From contig OZ026603.1 in assembly GCA_964020085.1 (NCBI GenBank), positions 12,079,698-12,143,697 of the forward strand: a DNA stretch of 64,000 bases. The letters run 5' to 3'. Each line of letters starts with the position of its first letter. Position 1 is the first letter of the stretch. Positions 15,001-30,000 of this stretch are shown here, piece after piece. This stretch comes from Micromussa lordhowensis (Eukaryota; Cnidaria; Anthozoa; Scleractinia; Lobophylliidae). A program made the position numbers and the translations under genes. The notes below the pieces were generated by a model. It had not been told where the DNA came from. It ran no database searches and was given only the letters and a program-made list of their open reading frames with translations.

Positions 15001-18000
15001 CAAATTTGCTTAGGGGACCCCCAGCGCGCGTTTTCTGAAATTCTGCAAAGTTGGGACCAGGGGGAACTACTGCAAAAAAAAGGCCAGAAAAACACCCTCG
15101 GACCAATGCCATCATGTCTTAACTAAGATTTCCTTCAAGTGCCAACCAAGCAGAACATTTTGCTGCAAACCGCGCCTCTTAAAGTGGCCGTGAAGCCGAG
15201 CTATCTCAAATTTGCCAAGGGGACCCCCAGCGCGCGTTTTCTGAAATTCTGCAAAGTTGGGACCAGGGGAAACTACTGCAAAAAAAAGGCCAGAAAAACA
15301 CCCTGGCGCCAATGCCATCATGCGTTAACTAAAATTTCCTTCAAGTGCCAACCTGGCAAAACATTTTGCTGCAAACCGCACCTCTTAAAGTGCCCGTGAA
15401 GCCGAGCTATGTCAAATTTGCCAAGGGGACCCCCAGCGCGCGTTTTCTGAAATTCTGCAAAGTTGGGACCAGGGGAAACTACTGCAAAAAGAAGGCCAGA
15501 AAAAACACCCTGGCGCCAATGCCATCATGTCCTAACTACCATTTACTTAAAGTGCCAACCTAGCAGAACATTTTGCTGCAAACCGCGCCTCTTAAAGTGC
15601 CCGTGAAGCCGAGCTATGTCAAATTTGCCAAGGGGACCCCCAGCGCGCGTTTTCTGAAATTCTGCAAAGTTGGGACCAGGGGAAACTACTGCAAAAAGAA
15701 GGCCAGAAAAAACACCCTGGCGCCAATGCCATCATGTCCTAACTAGGATTTCCTTAAAGTGCCAACCTAGCAGAACATTTTGCTGCAAACCGCGCCTCTT
15801 AAAGTGCCCGTGAAGCCGAGCTATGTCAAATTTGCCAAGGGGACCCCCAGCGCGCGTTTTCTGAAATTCTGCAAAGTTGGGACCAGGGGAAACTACTGCA
15901 AAAAGAAGGCCAGAAAAAGCTCCCTCGCGCCAATGCCATCATGTCTTAACTAAGATTTCCTTGAAGTGCCAACCAAGCAGAACATTTTGCTGCAAACCGC
16001 GCCTCTTAAAGTGCCCGTGAAGCCGAGCTATGTCAAATTTGCCAAGGGGACCCCCAGCACGCGTTTTCTGAAATTCTGCAAAGTTGGGACCAGGGAAAAC
16101 TACTGCAAAAAGAAGGCCAGAAAAAACACCCTGGCGCCAATGCCATCATGTTTTTACTAAAATTTTCTTTAAGTGCCAACCTAGCAAAACATTTTGCTGC
16201 AAACCGCGCCTCTTAAAGTGCCCCTGAAGCCGAGCTATGTCAAATTTGCCAAGGGGACCCCCAGCGCGCGTTTTCTGAAATTCTGCAAAGTTAGGACCAG
16301 GGGAAACTACTGCAAAAAGAACGCCAGAAAAAACACCCTGGGGCCAACGCCATCATGTCCTAACTACGATTTCTTTAAAGTTGCAACCAAGCAGAACATT
16401 TTGCTGGAAACCGCGCCTCTTAAAATGCCCGTGAAGCCGAGCTATGTCAAATTTGCCAAGGGGACCCCCAGCGCGCGTTTTCTGAAATTCTGCAAAGTTG
16501 GGACCAGGGGAAACTACTGCAAAAAAAAGGCCAGAAAAAAACACCCTCGCGCCAATGCCATCATGTCTTAACTAAGATTTCCTTGAAGTGCCAACCAAGC
16601 AGAACATTTTGCTGCAAACCGCGCCTCTTAAAGTGCCCGTGAAGCCGAGCTATGTCAAATTTGCCAAGGGGACCCCCAGCACGCGTTTTCTGAAATTCTG
16701 CAAAGTTGGGACCAGGGAAAACTACTGCAAAAAGAAGGCCACAAAAACCACTCTGGGGCCAATGCCATCATGTCTTAACTAAGATTTCCTTAAAGTGCCA
16801 ACCTAGCAGAAGATTTTGCTGCAAACCGCGACTCTTAAAGTGCCCGTGAAACCGAGCTATGTCAAATTTGCCAAGGGGACCCCCAGCGCGCGTTTTCTGA
16901 AATTCTGCAAAGTTGGGACCAGGGGAAACTACTGCAAAAAGAAGGCCAGAAAAAATACCCTGGGGCCACTGCCATCATGTTCTATTTAGGATTTTCTTAA
17001 AGTGCTAACCTAGCAAAAGATTTTGCATCAAACCGTGCTTCTTAAAGTTCCCGTGAAGCCGAGCTATGTCAAATTTGCCAAGGGGACCCCCAGCGCGCGT
17101 TTTCTGAAATTCTGCAAAGTTGTGACCAGGGGAAAATACAGCAAAAAGAAGGCCAGAAAAATCACCCTCGCGCCAATGCCATCATGTGCTAACTAACCTT
17201 TCCTTAAAGTGCCAACCTAGCAGAACATTTTGCTGCAAACCGCGCCTCTTAAAGTGCCCGTGAAGCCGAGCTATGTCAAATTTGCCAAGGGGACCCCCAG
17301 CGCGCGTTTTCTGAAATTCTGCAAAGTTGGGACCAGGGGAAACTACTGCAAAAAAAAGGCCAGAAAAAACACCCTGGCGCCAATGCCATCATGTCTTAAC
17401 TAAGATTTCCTTGAAGTGCCAACCAAGCAGAACATTTTGCTGCAAACCGCGCCTCTTAAAGTGCCCGTGAAGCCGAGCTATGTCAAATTTGCCAAGGGGA
17501 CCCCCAGCACGCGTTTTCTGAAATTCTGCAAAGTTGGGACCAGGGAAAACTTCTGCAAAAAGAAGGCCAGAAAAAACACCCTGGCGCCAATGCCATCATG
17601 TTTTTACTAAAATTTCCTTGAAGTGCCAACCTAGCAGAACATTTTGCTGCAAACCGCGCCTCTTAAAGTGCCCGTGAAGCCGAGCTATGTCAAATTTGCC
17701 AAGGGGACCCCCAGCGCGCGTTTTCTGAAATTCTGCAAAGTTGGGACCAGGGGAAACTACTGCAAAAAGAAGGCCAGAAAAAACACCCTGGGGCCAAGGC
17801 CATCATGTCCTAACTACAATTTCCTTAAAGATGCAACCAAGCAGAACATTTTGCTGGAAACTGCGCCTCTTAAAGTGCCCGTGAAGCCGAGCTATGTCAA
17901 ATTTGCCAAGGGGACCCCCAGCGCGCGTTTTCTGAAATTCTGCAAAGTTGGGACCAGGGGAAACTACTGCAAAAAGAAGGCCAGAAAAATCACCCTAGAA

Positions 18001-21000
18001 CCAATGCCACCATATCCTAACTAAGATTTCCTTAAAGTGCCAGCCTAGCAAAACATTTTGCTGCAAATCGCGCCTCTTAAAGTGCCCGTGAAGCCGAGCT
18101 ATGTCAAATTTGCCAAGGGGACCCCCAGCGCGCGTTTTCTGAAATTCTGCAAAGTTGGGACCAGGGGAAACTACTGCAAAAAGAAGGCCAGAAAAAAACA
18201 CCCTGGGGCAAATGCCATCATGTCTTAACTACGATTTCCTTAAAGTGCCAACCTAGCAAAACATTTTGCTGCAAACCGCGCCTCTTAAAGTGCCCGTGAA
18301 GCCGAGCTATGTTAAATTTGCCAAGGGGACCCCCAGCGCGCGTTTTCTGAAATTCTGCAAAGTTGGGACCAGGGGAAACTACTGCAAAAAGAAGGCCAGA
18401 AAAAATACCCTGGGGCCACTGCCATCATGTTCTTACTACAATTTCCTTAAAGTGCCAACCTAGCAGAACATTTTGCTGCAAACCGCGCCTCTTAAAGTGC
18501 CCGTGAAGCCGAGCTATGTCAAATTTGCCAAGGGGACCCCCAGTGCGCGTTTTCTGAAATTCTGCAAAGTTGGGACCAGGGGAAACTACTGCAAAAAGAA
18601 GGCCAAAAAAAACACCCTGGCACCAATGCCATCATGTCTTAACTAGCATTACCTTAAAGCGCCAACCTAGCAGAACATTTTGCTGCAAACCGCGCCTCTT
18701 AAAGTGCCCGTGAAGCCGAGCTATGTCAAATTTGCCAAGGGGACCCCCAGCGCGCGTTTTCTGAAATTCTGCAAAGTTGGGACCAGGGGAAACTACTGCA
18801 AAAAGAAGGCCAGAAAAAACACTTCGGCGCCAATGCCATCATGTCTTAACTAGGATTTCCTTGAAGTGCCAACCCAGCAGAACATTTTGCTGCAAACCGC
18901 GCCTCTTATAGTGCCCGTGAAACCGAGCTATGTCAAATTTGCCAAGGGGACCCCCAGCGCGCGTTTTCTGAAATTCTGCAAAGTTGGGACCAGGGGAAAC
19001 TACTGCAAAAACAAGGCCATAAAAAACACCCTCGCGCCAATGCCATCATGTCCTAACTAAAATTTCCTTAAAGTTCCAACCTAGCAGAACATTTTGCTGC
19101 AAACTGCGCTTCTTAAAGTGCCCGTGAAGCCGAGCTATATCAAATTTGCCAAGGGGACCCCCAGCGCGCGTTTTCTGAAATTCTGCAAAGTTGGGACCAG
19201 GGGAAACTACTGCAAAAAGAAGGCCATAAAAAAACACCCTGGCGCCAATGCCATCATGTCCTAACTAGGATTTCCTTCAAGTGCCAACCTAGCAAAACAT
19301 TTTGCTGCAAACCGCGCCTCTTAAAGTGCCCGTGAAGCCGAGCTATGTCAAATTTGCCAAGGGGACCCCCAGCGCGCGTTTTCTGAAATTCCTCAAAGTT
19401 GGGACCAGGGGAAACTACTGCAAAAAGAAGGCCAGAAAAAACACCATCGCGCCAATGCCATCATGTCTTAACTACAATTTCCTTTAAGTGCCAACCCAGC
19501 AAAACATTTTGCTGCAAACCGCGCCTCTTAAAGTGCCCGTGAAGCCGAGCTATATCAAATTTGCCAAGGGGACCCCCAGCGCGCGTTTTCTGAAATTCTG
19601 CAAAGTTGGGACCAGGGGAAACTACTGCAAAAAGAAGGCCAGAAAAAAAACCCTGGCGCCAACGCCATCATGTCCTAACTAGGATTTCCTTAAAGTACCA
19701 ACCTAGCAGAACATTTTGCTGCAAACCGCGCCTGTTAAAGTGCCCGTGAAGCCGAGCTATGTCAAATTTGCCAAGGGGACCCCCAGCACGCGTTTTCTGA
19801 AATTCTGCAAAGTTGGGACCAGGGGAAACTTTTGCAAAAAGAAGGCCACAAAAAACACCCTGGCGCCAATGCCATCATGTCCTAACTAGCATTTCTTTAA
19901 AGTACCAACCTAGCAGAACATTTTGCTGCAAACCGCGCCTCTTAAAGTGCCCGGGAAGCCGAGCTATGTCAAATTTCCCAAGGGGACCCCCAGCGCGCGT
20001 TTTCTGAAATTCTGCAAAGTTGGGACCAGGGGAAACTACTGCAAAAAGAAGGTCAGAAAAAACACCCTGGCGCTAATGCCATCATGTCTTAGCTAGGATT
20101 TCCTTAAAGTGCCAATCTGGCAGAACATTTTGCTGCAAACCGCGCCTCTTAAAGTGCCCGTGAAGCCGAGCTATGTCAAATTTGCCAAGGGGACCCCCAG
20201 CGCGCGTTTTCTGAAATTCTGCAAAGTTAGGACCAGGGGAAACTACTGCAAAAAGAAGGCCAGAAAAAACCCCCTGGCGCCAATGCCATCATGTCCTAAC
20301 TACCATTTCCTTAAAGTACCAACCTAGCAGAACATTTTGCTGCAAACCGCGCCTCTTAAAATGCCCATGAAGCCGAGCTATGTCAAATTTGCCAAGGGGA
20401 CCCCCAGCGCGCGTTTTCTGAAATTCTGCAAAGTTGGGACCAGGGGAAACTACTGCTAAAAGAAGGCCAGAAAAAACACCCTGGCGCCAATGCCATCATG
20501 TCCTAACTAACATTTTCTTGAAGTGCCATGCTAGCAAAACATTTTGCTGCAAACCGTGCCTCTTAAAGTGCCCGTGAAGCCGAGCTATGTCAAATTTGCC
20601 AAGGAAACCCCCAGCGCGCGTTTTCTGAAATTCTGCAAAGTTGGGACCAGAAGAAACTACTGCAAAAAGAAGGCCAGAAAAAACACCCTGGGGCCAATGC
20701 CATCATGTCCTAACTTCGATTTTCTTAAAGTGCCAGCCTAGCAGAACATTTTGCTGCAAACCGCGCCTCTTAAAGTGCCCGTGAAGCCGAGCTATGTCAA
20801 ACTTTCCAAGGGGACCCCCAGCGCGCGTTTTCTGAAATTCTGCAAAGTTGGGACCAGGGGAAACTACTGCAAAAAGAAGGCAGAAACAAACACTCTGGCG
20901 CCAATGCCATCATGTCCTAACTTCAATTTCCTTGAAGTGCCAACCTAGCAGAACATTTTGCTGCAAACCGCGCCTCTTAAATTGCCCGTGAAGCCAAGCT

Positions 21001-23200
21001 ATGTCAAATTTGCCAAGGGGACCCCCAGCGCGCGTTTTCTGAAATTCTGCAAAGTTGGAACCAGGGGAAACTACTGCAAAAAGAAGGCCAGAAAAAACAC
21101 CCTGGCGCCAATGCCATCATGTCCTAACAAGGATTTCCTAAAAGTGCCAACCTAGCAGAACATTTTGCTGCAAACCGCGCCTCTTAAAGTGCCCGTGAAG
21201 CCGAGCTATGCCAAATTTACCAAGGGGACCCCCAGCGCGCGTTTTCTGAAATTCTGCAAAGTTGGGACCAGGGGAAACTACTGCAAAAAGAAGGCCAGAA
21301 AAAACACCCTAGCGCCAATGCCATCATGTCCTAACTAGGATTTCCTTAAAGTGCCAACCTAGCAAAATATTTTGCTGCAAACCGCGCCTCTTAAAGTGCC
21401 CGTGAAGCCGAGCTATGTCAAATTTGCCAAGGGGACCCCCAGCTCGCGTTTTCTGAAATTCTGCAAAGTTGGGACCAGGGGAAACTACTGCAAAAAGAAG
21501 GCAAGAAAAAACACCCTGACGCCAATGCCATCATGTTATAACTTCGATTTTCTTCAAGTGCCAACCTAGCAGAACATTTTGCTGCAAACCGCGCCTCTTA
21601 ACAAGCCCGTAAAGCCGAGCTATGTCAAATTTGCCAAGGGGACCCCCAGCGCGCGTTTTCTGAAATTCTGCGAAGTTGGGACCAGGGGAAACTACTGCAA
21701 AAAGAAGGCCAGAAAAAACACCCTGGCGCCAATGCCATTATGTCCTAACTACGATTTCCTTAAAGTGCCGACTTAGCAGAACATTTTGCTGCAAACCGCG
21801 CCTCTTAAAGTGCCCGTGAAGCCGAGCTATGTCAAATTTGCCAAGGGGACCCCCAGCGCGCGTTTTCTGAAATTCTGCAAAGTTGGGACCAGGGGAAACT
21901 ACTGCAAAAAGAAGGCCAGAAAAAACACCCTGGCGCCAATGCCATCATGTCCTAACTAAAATTTCCTTAAAGTGCCAACCTAGCAGAACATTTTGCTGCA
22001 AACCGCGCCTCTTAAAGTGCACGTGAAGTCGAGCTATGTCAAACTTGCCAAGGGGACCCCCAGCGCGCGTTTTCTGAAATTCTGCAAAGTTGGTACGACG
22101 GGAAACTACTGCAAAAAGAAGGCCAGAAAAAACACCCTGGCGCCAATGCCATTATGTCGGAACTAGGAGTTCCTTGAAGTGCCGACGTAGCAGAACATTT
22201 TTCTGCAAACCGCGCCTCTTAACAAGCCCGTGAAGCCGAGCTATGTCAAATTTGCCTAGGGGACCCCCAGCGCGCGTTTTCTGAAATTCTCTAAAGTTGG
22301 GACCAGGGGAAACTACTGCAAAAATAAGGCCACAAAAAACACCCTGGCGCCAATGCCATCATGTTCTAACTACAATTTCCTTAAGGTGCCAACCTAGCAG
22401 AACATTTTGCTGCAAACCGCGCCTCTTAAAGTGCCCGTGAAGCCGAGCTATGTCAAATTTGCCAAGGGGACCCCTAGCGCGCGTTTTCTGAAATTCTGCA
22501 AAGTTGGGACCAGGGGAAACTACTGCAAAAAGAAGGCCAGAAAAGACACCCTGGCGCCAATGCCATCATGTTTTAACTAGGATTTCTTAAAGTGCCAACC
22601 TAGCAGAACATTTTGCTGCAAACCGCGCCTCTTAAAGTGCCCGTGAAGCCGAGCTATGTCAAATTTGCCAAGGGGACCCCCAGCGCGCGTTTTCTGAAAT
22701 TCTGCAAAGTTGGGACCAGGGGAAACTACTGAAAAAAGAAGGCCAGAAAAAACACCCTGGAGCCAATGCCATCATGTCCTAACTATAATTTCCTTAAAGT
22801 GCCAACCTAGCACAACATTTTGCTGCAAACCGCGCCTCTTAAAGTGCCCGTGAAGCCGAGCTATTTCAAATTTGCCAAGGGGACCCCTAGCGCGCGTTTT
22901 CTGAAATTCTGCAAAGTTGGGACCAGGGGAAACTACTGCAAAAAGAAGGCCAGAAAAAACACCCTGGCGCCAATGCCATCATGTCGGAACTAGGAGTTCC
23001 TTCAAGTGCCGACCTAGCAGAACATTTTTCTGCAAACCGCGCCTCTTAACAAGCACGTGAAGCCGAGCTATGTCAAATTTGCCAAGGGGACCCCCAGCGC
23101 GCGTTTTCTGAAATTCTCTAAAGTTTAGACCAGGGGAAACTACTGCAAAAATAAGGCCACAAAAAACACCCTGGCGCCAATGCCATCATGTCCTAACTAG
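1..23200. repeat. Satellite class A monomers (homogeneous left part)
   Basis: Monomers here share diagnostic words: GCGCCTCTTAAAGTG, GGGGACCCCCAGCGCGCG, AAGTTGGGACCAGGGGAAAC and CCTGGCGCCAATGCCATC. Variation concentrates in a ~20-bp window after ATCATGTCCTAACTA, where the bases before the TTTCCTT word differ from unit to unit. Local near-duplicates occur: three almost identical adjacent units around 2,080-2,700 share a GACTAGG variant and a GCGCCCG change, and 12.24-12.95 kb resembles 14.31-15.0 kb at an offset of 2,071 bp (ten monomers). Confidence 0.93.
10690..12345. repeat. Tetramer higher-order repeat, 828 bp x 2
   Basis: Two adjacent copies of a four-monomer block are nearly identical at an offset of 828 bp. 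The diagnostic variants GGACGACGGG with CAAAGAGAAGG (10,707 and 11,535), GTCGTAACAAATATT (10,975 and 11,803) and GTAAAGTTGCGACC (about 11,317 and 12,145) all recur at that spacing. Boundaries are approximate because any phase of the repeat could be chosen as the start. Confidence 0.8.
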
Positions 23201-24060
23201 GATTTCCTTAAGGTGCCAACCTAGCACAACATTTTGCTGCAAATCGCGCCTCCCAACGTGCCCGTGGAGCCGAGCTATGCCAAATTTGCCAAGGGGACCC
23301 CCAGCGCGCGCTTTCTGAAATTCTGCAAAGTTGGGACCAGGGCAAACTCCTGCAAAAAGAAGGCCAGAAAAAACACCCTGGCGCCAATGCCATCATGCCC
23401 TAACTAGAATTTCCTTAAAGTGCCAACCTGGCACAACATTTTGCTGCAAACCGCACCTTCCAAAGTGCCCGTGGAGCCGAGCTATGTCAAATTTTCCAAG
23501 GGGACCCCCAGAGCGCGTTTTCTGAAATTCTGCAAAGTTGGGACCAGGGCAAACTCCTGCAAAAAGAAGGCCAAAAAAAAACACCCTGGCGCGAACGCCA
23601 TCATGTTTCAACTAAAATTTCCTTAAAGTGCCAAGCTGGCACAACATTTTGCTGCAAACCGCTGCTCCCAAAGTGCCTGTGGAGCCAAGCTATGTCAAAT
23701 TTGCCAAGGGGACCCCCAGCGCGCCTTTTCTGAAATTCTGCAAAGTTGGGACCAGGGCAAACTCTTGCAAAAAGAAGGCCAGAAAAAACTCCCTGGCGCG
23801 AATGCCATCATGTCTTAACTAGAATTTCCTTGAAGTGCCAACCAAACACAACATTTTGCTGCAAATCGCGCCTCCTAAAGTGCCCGGGAAGCCGAGCTAT
23901 GTCAAATTTGCCAAGGGGACCCCCAGAGCGCGTTTTCTGAAATTCTGCAAAGTTGGGACCAGGGCAAACTCCTGCAAAAAGAAGGCCAGAAAAAAATCCC
24001 TAGCGCGAATGCTATCATGTCCTAACTTAAATTTCCTTAAAGTGCCAACCTAGCACAACA
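23200..24060. repeat. Transitional/hybrid satellite monomers between classes A and B
   Basis: About four units combine class A words (GGGGACCCCCAG, GTTGGGACCAGGG) with class B words (CACAACATTTTGC, CTCCCAAAGTG or CTTCCAAAGTG, AAACTCCTGC, GCGCGAATGCC). They look like mosaics or evolutionary intermediates at the boundary of the two homogenised domains. Confidence 0.75.
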
Positions 24061-27000
24061 TTTTGCTTCAAACCGCGTCTCCCAAAGTGTCCATGAAGCC
24101 GAGCTATAGCAAATTTGCCAAGGAGACCCTTAGCGCGCGTTTTCTGAAATTCTGCAAAGTTGCGACCAGAGGAAACTCCTGCAAAAAGAAGGCCACAAAA
24201 AACACCCTGGCACAAATGCCATCATCTCCTAATTAAAATTTCCTTCAAGTGCCAACCCAGCACAACATTTTGCTGCAAACCGCGGCTCCCAAAGTGCCCG
24301 TGAAGCCGAGCTATGTCAAATTTGCCAAGGAGACCCTCAGCGCGCGTTTTCTGAAATTCTGCAAAGTTGCGACCAGGGGAAACTCCTAAAAAATGAAGGC
24401 CAAAAAAACACTTTGGCGCGAATGCCATCATGTCCTGTTTAAAATTTCCTTAAAGTCCCAACCTAGCACAACATTTTGCTGCAAACCGCGGCTCCCAAAG
24501 AGCCCGTGCAGCCGAGCTATGTCACATTTGCCAAGGAGACCCTCAGCGCGCATTTTCTGAAATTCTGCAAAGTTGCGACCAGGGGAAACTCCTGCAAAAA
24601 GAAGGCCACAAAAAACACCCTGGCACAAATGCCATCATGTCATAATTAGAATTCCCTTAAAGTCCCAACCTAGCACAACATTTTGCTGCAAACCGCGCCT
24701 CTCCCAAAGTAACCGTGAAGCCAAGCTATGTCAAATTTTCCAAAGAGACCTTCAGCGCTTGTTTTCTGAAATTCTGCAAAGTTGCGACCAGGGGAAACTC
24801 CTGCAAAAAGAAGGCAATGAAAAAGCCCTGGCGCGAATGCCATCATGTCCTAATTATAATTTCCTTAAAGTTCCAACATAGCACAACATTTTGCTGCAAA
24901 CGGCGGCTCCCAAAGTGCCCGTGAAGCCGAGCTATGTCAAATTTGCAAAGGAGACCCTCAGCGCGCGTTTTCTGAAATTCTGCAACGTTGCGACCAGGGG
25001 AAACTCCTGCAAACCCAAAGCCACAAAAAAACACCTTGCCGCGAATGCCATCATGTCCTAGTTAATGTTTCCTTGAAGTGCCAACCTAGCACAACATTTT
25101 GCTGCAAACCGCGGCTCCCAAGGTGCTCGTGAAGCCGAGCTGTGTCAAATTTGCCAACGAGACCCTCAGCGCGCGTTTTCTGAAATTCTGCAAAGTTGCA
25201 ACCAGGGGAAACTCCTGCAAAAACAAGGCCACAAAATACACCCTACCACGAATGCCATCATGTTGTTATTAGGATATCCTTAACGTCCCAACCTAGCACA
25301 ACATTTTGCTGCAAACCGAGGCTCCCAAAGTGCCCGCGAAGCCGAGCTATGTCAGATTTGCCAAGGAGACCCTCAGCGCGCGTTTTCTGAAATTCTGAAA
25401 AGTTGCGACCAGGGGAAACTCCTGCAAAAAGAAGGCCACAAAAAACACCCTAGCACGAATGCCATCATGTCCTTATTAGGATTTCCTTAACGTCCCAACC
25501 TAGCACAACATTTTGCTGCAAACCGAGGCTCCCAAAGTGCCCGCGAAGCCGAGCTATGTCAGATTTGCCAAGGAGACCCTCAGCGCGCGTTTCCTGAAAT
25601 TCTGCAAAGTTGCGACCAGGGGAAACTCATGCAAAAATAAGGCCACAAAAAACACCATGTGGCGAATGCCATCATGTCCTATTTAAAATTTCCTAAACGT
25701 CCCAACCTAGCACAACATTTTGCTGCAAACCGAGGCTCCCAAAGTGCCCGTGAAGCCGAGCTATGTCAAATTTGCCAAGAAGACCCTCAGCGCGCGTTTC
25801 CTGAAATTCTGCAAAGTTGCGACCAGGGGAAACTCATGCAAAAAGAAGGCCACAAAAAACACCATGGGGCGAATGCCATCATGTCCTATTTAACATTTCC
25901 TTGACGTGCCAACCTAGCACAACATTTTGCTGCAAACCGTGGCTCCCAAAGTGCCCGTGAAGCCGAGCTGTGTCAAATTTGCCAAGGAGACCTTCAGCGC
26001 GCGTTTTCTGAAATACTGCAAAGTTGCGACCAGGGGAAACTTCTGCAAAAAGAAGGCCACAAAAAACACCCTGCCACGAATGCCATCATGTTTTAATTAC
26101 AATATCCTTAAAGTGCCAACCTAGCACAACATTTTGCTGCAAACCACGGCTCCCAAAGTGCCCGTGAAGCCAAGCTATGTCAAATTTGCCAAGGAGACCC
26201 TCAGCGCGCGTTTTCTGAAATTCTGCAAAGTTGCGACCAGGGGAAACTCCTGCAAAAAGAAGGCCCAAAAAAACACCCTAGCGCGAATGCCATCATGTCC
26301 TTATTAAAATTTCCTTCAAGTGCCAATCTAGCACAACATTTTGCTGCAAACCGCGGCTCCCAAAGTGCGCGTGAAGCCGAGCTATGTCACATTTGCCAAG
26401 GAGACCCTCAGCGCGCGTTTTCTGAAATTCTGCAAAGTTGCGACCAGGGGAAACTCCTGCAAAAAGAAGGCAACAAAAAACACCTTGGCGCGAATGCCAT
26501 CATGTCCTATTTAGCATATCCTAGAAGTGCCAACCGAGCACAACATTTGCTGCAAACCGCGGCTCCCAAAATGCCCGTGAAGATGTCGAATTTGCCAAGG
26601 AGATCCTCAGCAGGTGTTTCCTGAAATTCTGCAAAGTTGCGACCAGTGGAAACTCCTGCAAAAAGAAGGCCACAAAAAACACCCTGGCGCGAACGCCATC
26701 ATGTCTTTATTAAAATTTCCTTAAAGTGCAACCTAGCACAACATTTTGCTGCAAACCGCGGCTCCCAAAGTGCCCGTGAAGCCGAGCTATGTCAAATTTT
26801 CCAAGGAGACCCTCAGAGCGCGTTTTCTGAAATTCTGCAAAGTTGCGACCAGGGATAACTCCTGCAAAAAGAAGGCAACAAAAAAACACCTTGACGCGAA
26901 TGCCATCATGTCCTATTTATCATTTCCTAGAAGTGCCAACCGAGCACAACATTTGCTGCACACCGGGGCTCCCAAAGTGCCCGTGAAGCCGAGCTATGTC

Positions 27001-30000
27001 AAATTTGCCAAGGAGACCCTGAGCGCGTGTTATCTGAAATTCTGCAAAGTTTCGATTAGGGCAAACTCCTGCAAAAAAAAGGCCACAAAAAACACCCTGG
27101 CACGAATGCCATCATGTGTTAATTACAATTTCCTTTAAGTGCCAACCTAGCACAACATTTTGCTGGAAACTGCGACTCCCAAAGTGCCCGTGAAGGCGAG
27201 CTATGTCAAATTTGCCAAGGAGACCCTCAGCGCCCGTTTTCTGAAATTCTGCAAAGTTGCGACCAGGGGAAACTCCTGCAAAAAAAAGGCAACAAAAAAC
27301 ACCTTGGCGCAAATGCCATCATGGCCTATTTAGCATTTCCTAGAAGTGCCAACCGAGCACAATATTTGCTGCAAACCGCGGCTCCCAAAGTGCCCGTGAA
27401 GCCGAGCTATGTCAAATTTGCCAAAGAGACCCTCAGCAGGCGATTCCTGAAATTCTGCAAAGTTGCGACCAGGGGAAACTCCTGCAAAAAGAAGGCCCAA
27501 AAAAACACCCTAGCGCGAATGCCATAATGTCCTTATTAAAATTTCCTTCAAGTGCCAACCTAGCACAACATTTTGCGGCAAACCGCGGCTCCCAAAGTGC
27601 GCGTGAAGCCGAGCTATGTTACATTTGCCAAGGAGACCCTCAGCGCGCGTTTTCTGAAATTCTGCAAAGTTGCGACCAGGGGAAACTCCTGCAAAAAGAA
27701 GGCAACAAAAAACACCTTGGCGCGAATGCCATCATGTCCTATTTAGCATATCCTAGAAGTGCCAACCAAGCACAACATTTGCTGCAAACCGCGGCTCCAA
27801 AAATGCCCGTGAAGACGAGCTATGTCGAATTTGCCAAGGAGACCCTCAGCAGGCGTTTCCTGAAATTCTGCAAAGTTGCGACCAGTGGAAACTCCTGCAA
27901 AAAGAAGGCCACAAAAAACACCCTGGCTCGAACCCCAACATGTCTTTATTAAAATTTCCTTAAAGTGCAACCTAGCACAACATTTTGCTGCAAACCGCGG
28001 CTCCCAAAGTGCCCGTGAAGCCGAGCTATGTCAAATTTCCCAAGGAGACCCTCAGAGCGCGTTTTCTGAAATTCTGCAAAGTTGCGACCAGGGGAAACTC
28101 CTGCAAAAAGAAGGCAACAAAAAACACCCTGGCGCGAATGCCATCATGTCCTAATTAAAATTTCGTCAAGGTGCCAACCTAGCACAACATTTTGCTGGAA
28201 ACTGCGACTCCCAAAGTGCCCGTGAAGGCGAGCTATGTCAAACTTGCCAAGGAGACCCTCAGCGCGCGTTTTCTGAAATTCTGCAAAGTTGCGAACATGG
28301 GAAACTCCTGCAAAAAGAAGGCCACAAAAATCACCCTGGCGCGAATGCCATCATGTCCTTATTAGAATTTCCTTAACGTCCCAACCTAGCACAACATTTT
28401 GCTGCAAACCGAGGCTCCCAAAGTGCCCGCGAAGCCGAGCTATGTCAGATTTGCCAAGGAGACCCTCAGCGCGCGTTTCCTGAAATTCTGCAAAGTTGCG
28501 ACCAGGGGAAAGTCATGCAAAAATAAGGCCACAAAAAACACCATGTGGCGAATGCCATCATGTCCTATTTAAAATTTCCTAAACGTCCCAACCTAGCACA
28601 ACATTTTGCTGCAAACCGCGGCTCCCAAAGTGCCCGTGAAGCCGAGCTATGTCAAATTTGCCAAGAAGACCCTCAGCGCGCGTTTCCTGAAATTCTGCAA
28701 AGTTGCGACCAGGGGAAACTCATGCAAAAAGAAGGCCACAAAAAACACCATGGGGCGAATGCCATCATGTCCTATTTAACATTTCCTTGACGTGCCAACC
28801 TAGCACAACATTTTGCTGCAAACCGTGGCTCCCAAAGTGCCCGTGAAGCCGAGCTGTGTCAAATTTGCCAAGGAGACCTTCAGCGCGCGTTTTCTGAAAT
28901 ACTGCAAAGTTGCGACCAGGGGAAACTTCTGCAAAAAGAAGGCCACAAAAAACACCCTGCCACGAATGCCATCATGTTTTAATTACAATATCCTTGAAGT
29001 GCCAACCTAGCACAACATTTTGCTGCAAAACACGGCTCCCAAAGTGCCCGTGAAGCCAAGCTATGTCAAATTTGCCAAGGAGACCCTCAGCGCGCGTTTT
29101 CTGAAATTCTGCAAAGTTGCGACCAGGGGAAACTCCTGCAAAAAGAAGGCAACAAAAAACACCTTGGCGCGAATGCCATCATGTCCTATTTAGCATATCC
29201 TAGAAGTGCCAACCGAGCACAACATTTGCTGCAAACCGCGGCTCCCAAAATGCCCGTGAAGATGTCGAATTTGCCAAGGAGATCCTCAGCAGGCGTTTCC
29301 TGAAATTCTGCAAAGTTGCGACCAGTGGAAACTCCTGCAAAAAGAAGGCCACAAAAAACACCCTGGCGCGAACGCCATCATGTCTTTATTAAAATTTCCT
29401 TAAAGTGCAACCTAGCACAACATTTTGCTGCAAACCGCGGCTCCCAAAGTGCCCGTGAAGCCGAGCTATGTCAAATTTCCCAAGGAGACCCTCAGAGCGC
29501 GTTTTCTGAAATTCTGCAAAGTTGCGACCAGGGATAACTCCTGCAAAAAGAAGGCAACAAAAAAACACCTTGACGCGAATGCCATCATGTCCTATTTATC
29601 ATTTCCTAGAAGTGCCAACCGAGCACAACATTTGCTGCACACCGGGGCTCCCAAAGTGCCCGTGAAGCCGAGCTATGTCAAATTTGCCAAGGAGACCCTG
29701 AGCGCGTGTTATCTGAAATTCTGCAAAGTTTCGATTAGGGGAAACTCCTGCAAAAAGAAGGCCACAAAAAACACCCTGGCACGAATGCCATCATGTGTTA
29801 ATTACAATTTCCTTTAAGTGCCAACCTAGCACAACATTTTGCTGGAAACTGCGACTCCCAAAGTGCCCGTGAAGGCGAGCTATGTCAAATTTGCCAAGGA
29901 GACCCTCAGCGCCCGTTTTCTGAAATTCTGCAAAGTTGCGACCAGGGGAAACTCCTGCAAAAAAAAGGCAACAAAAAACACCTTGGCGCAAATGCCATCA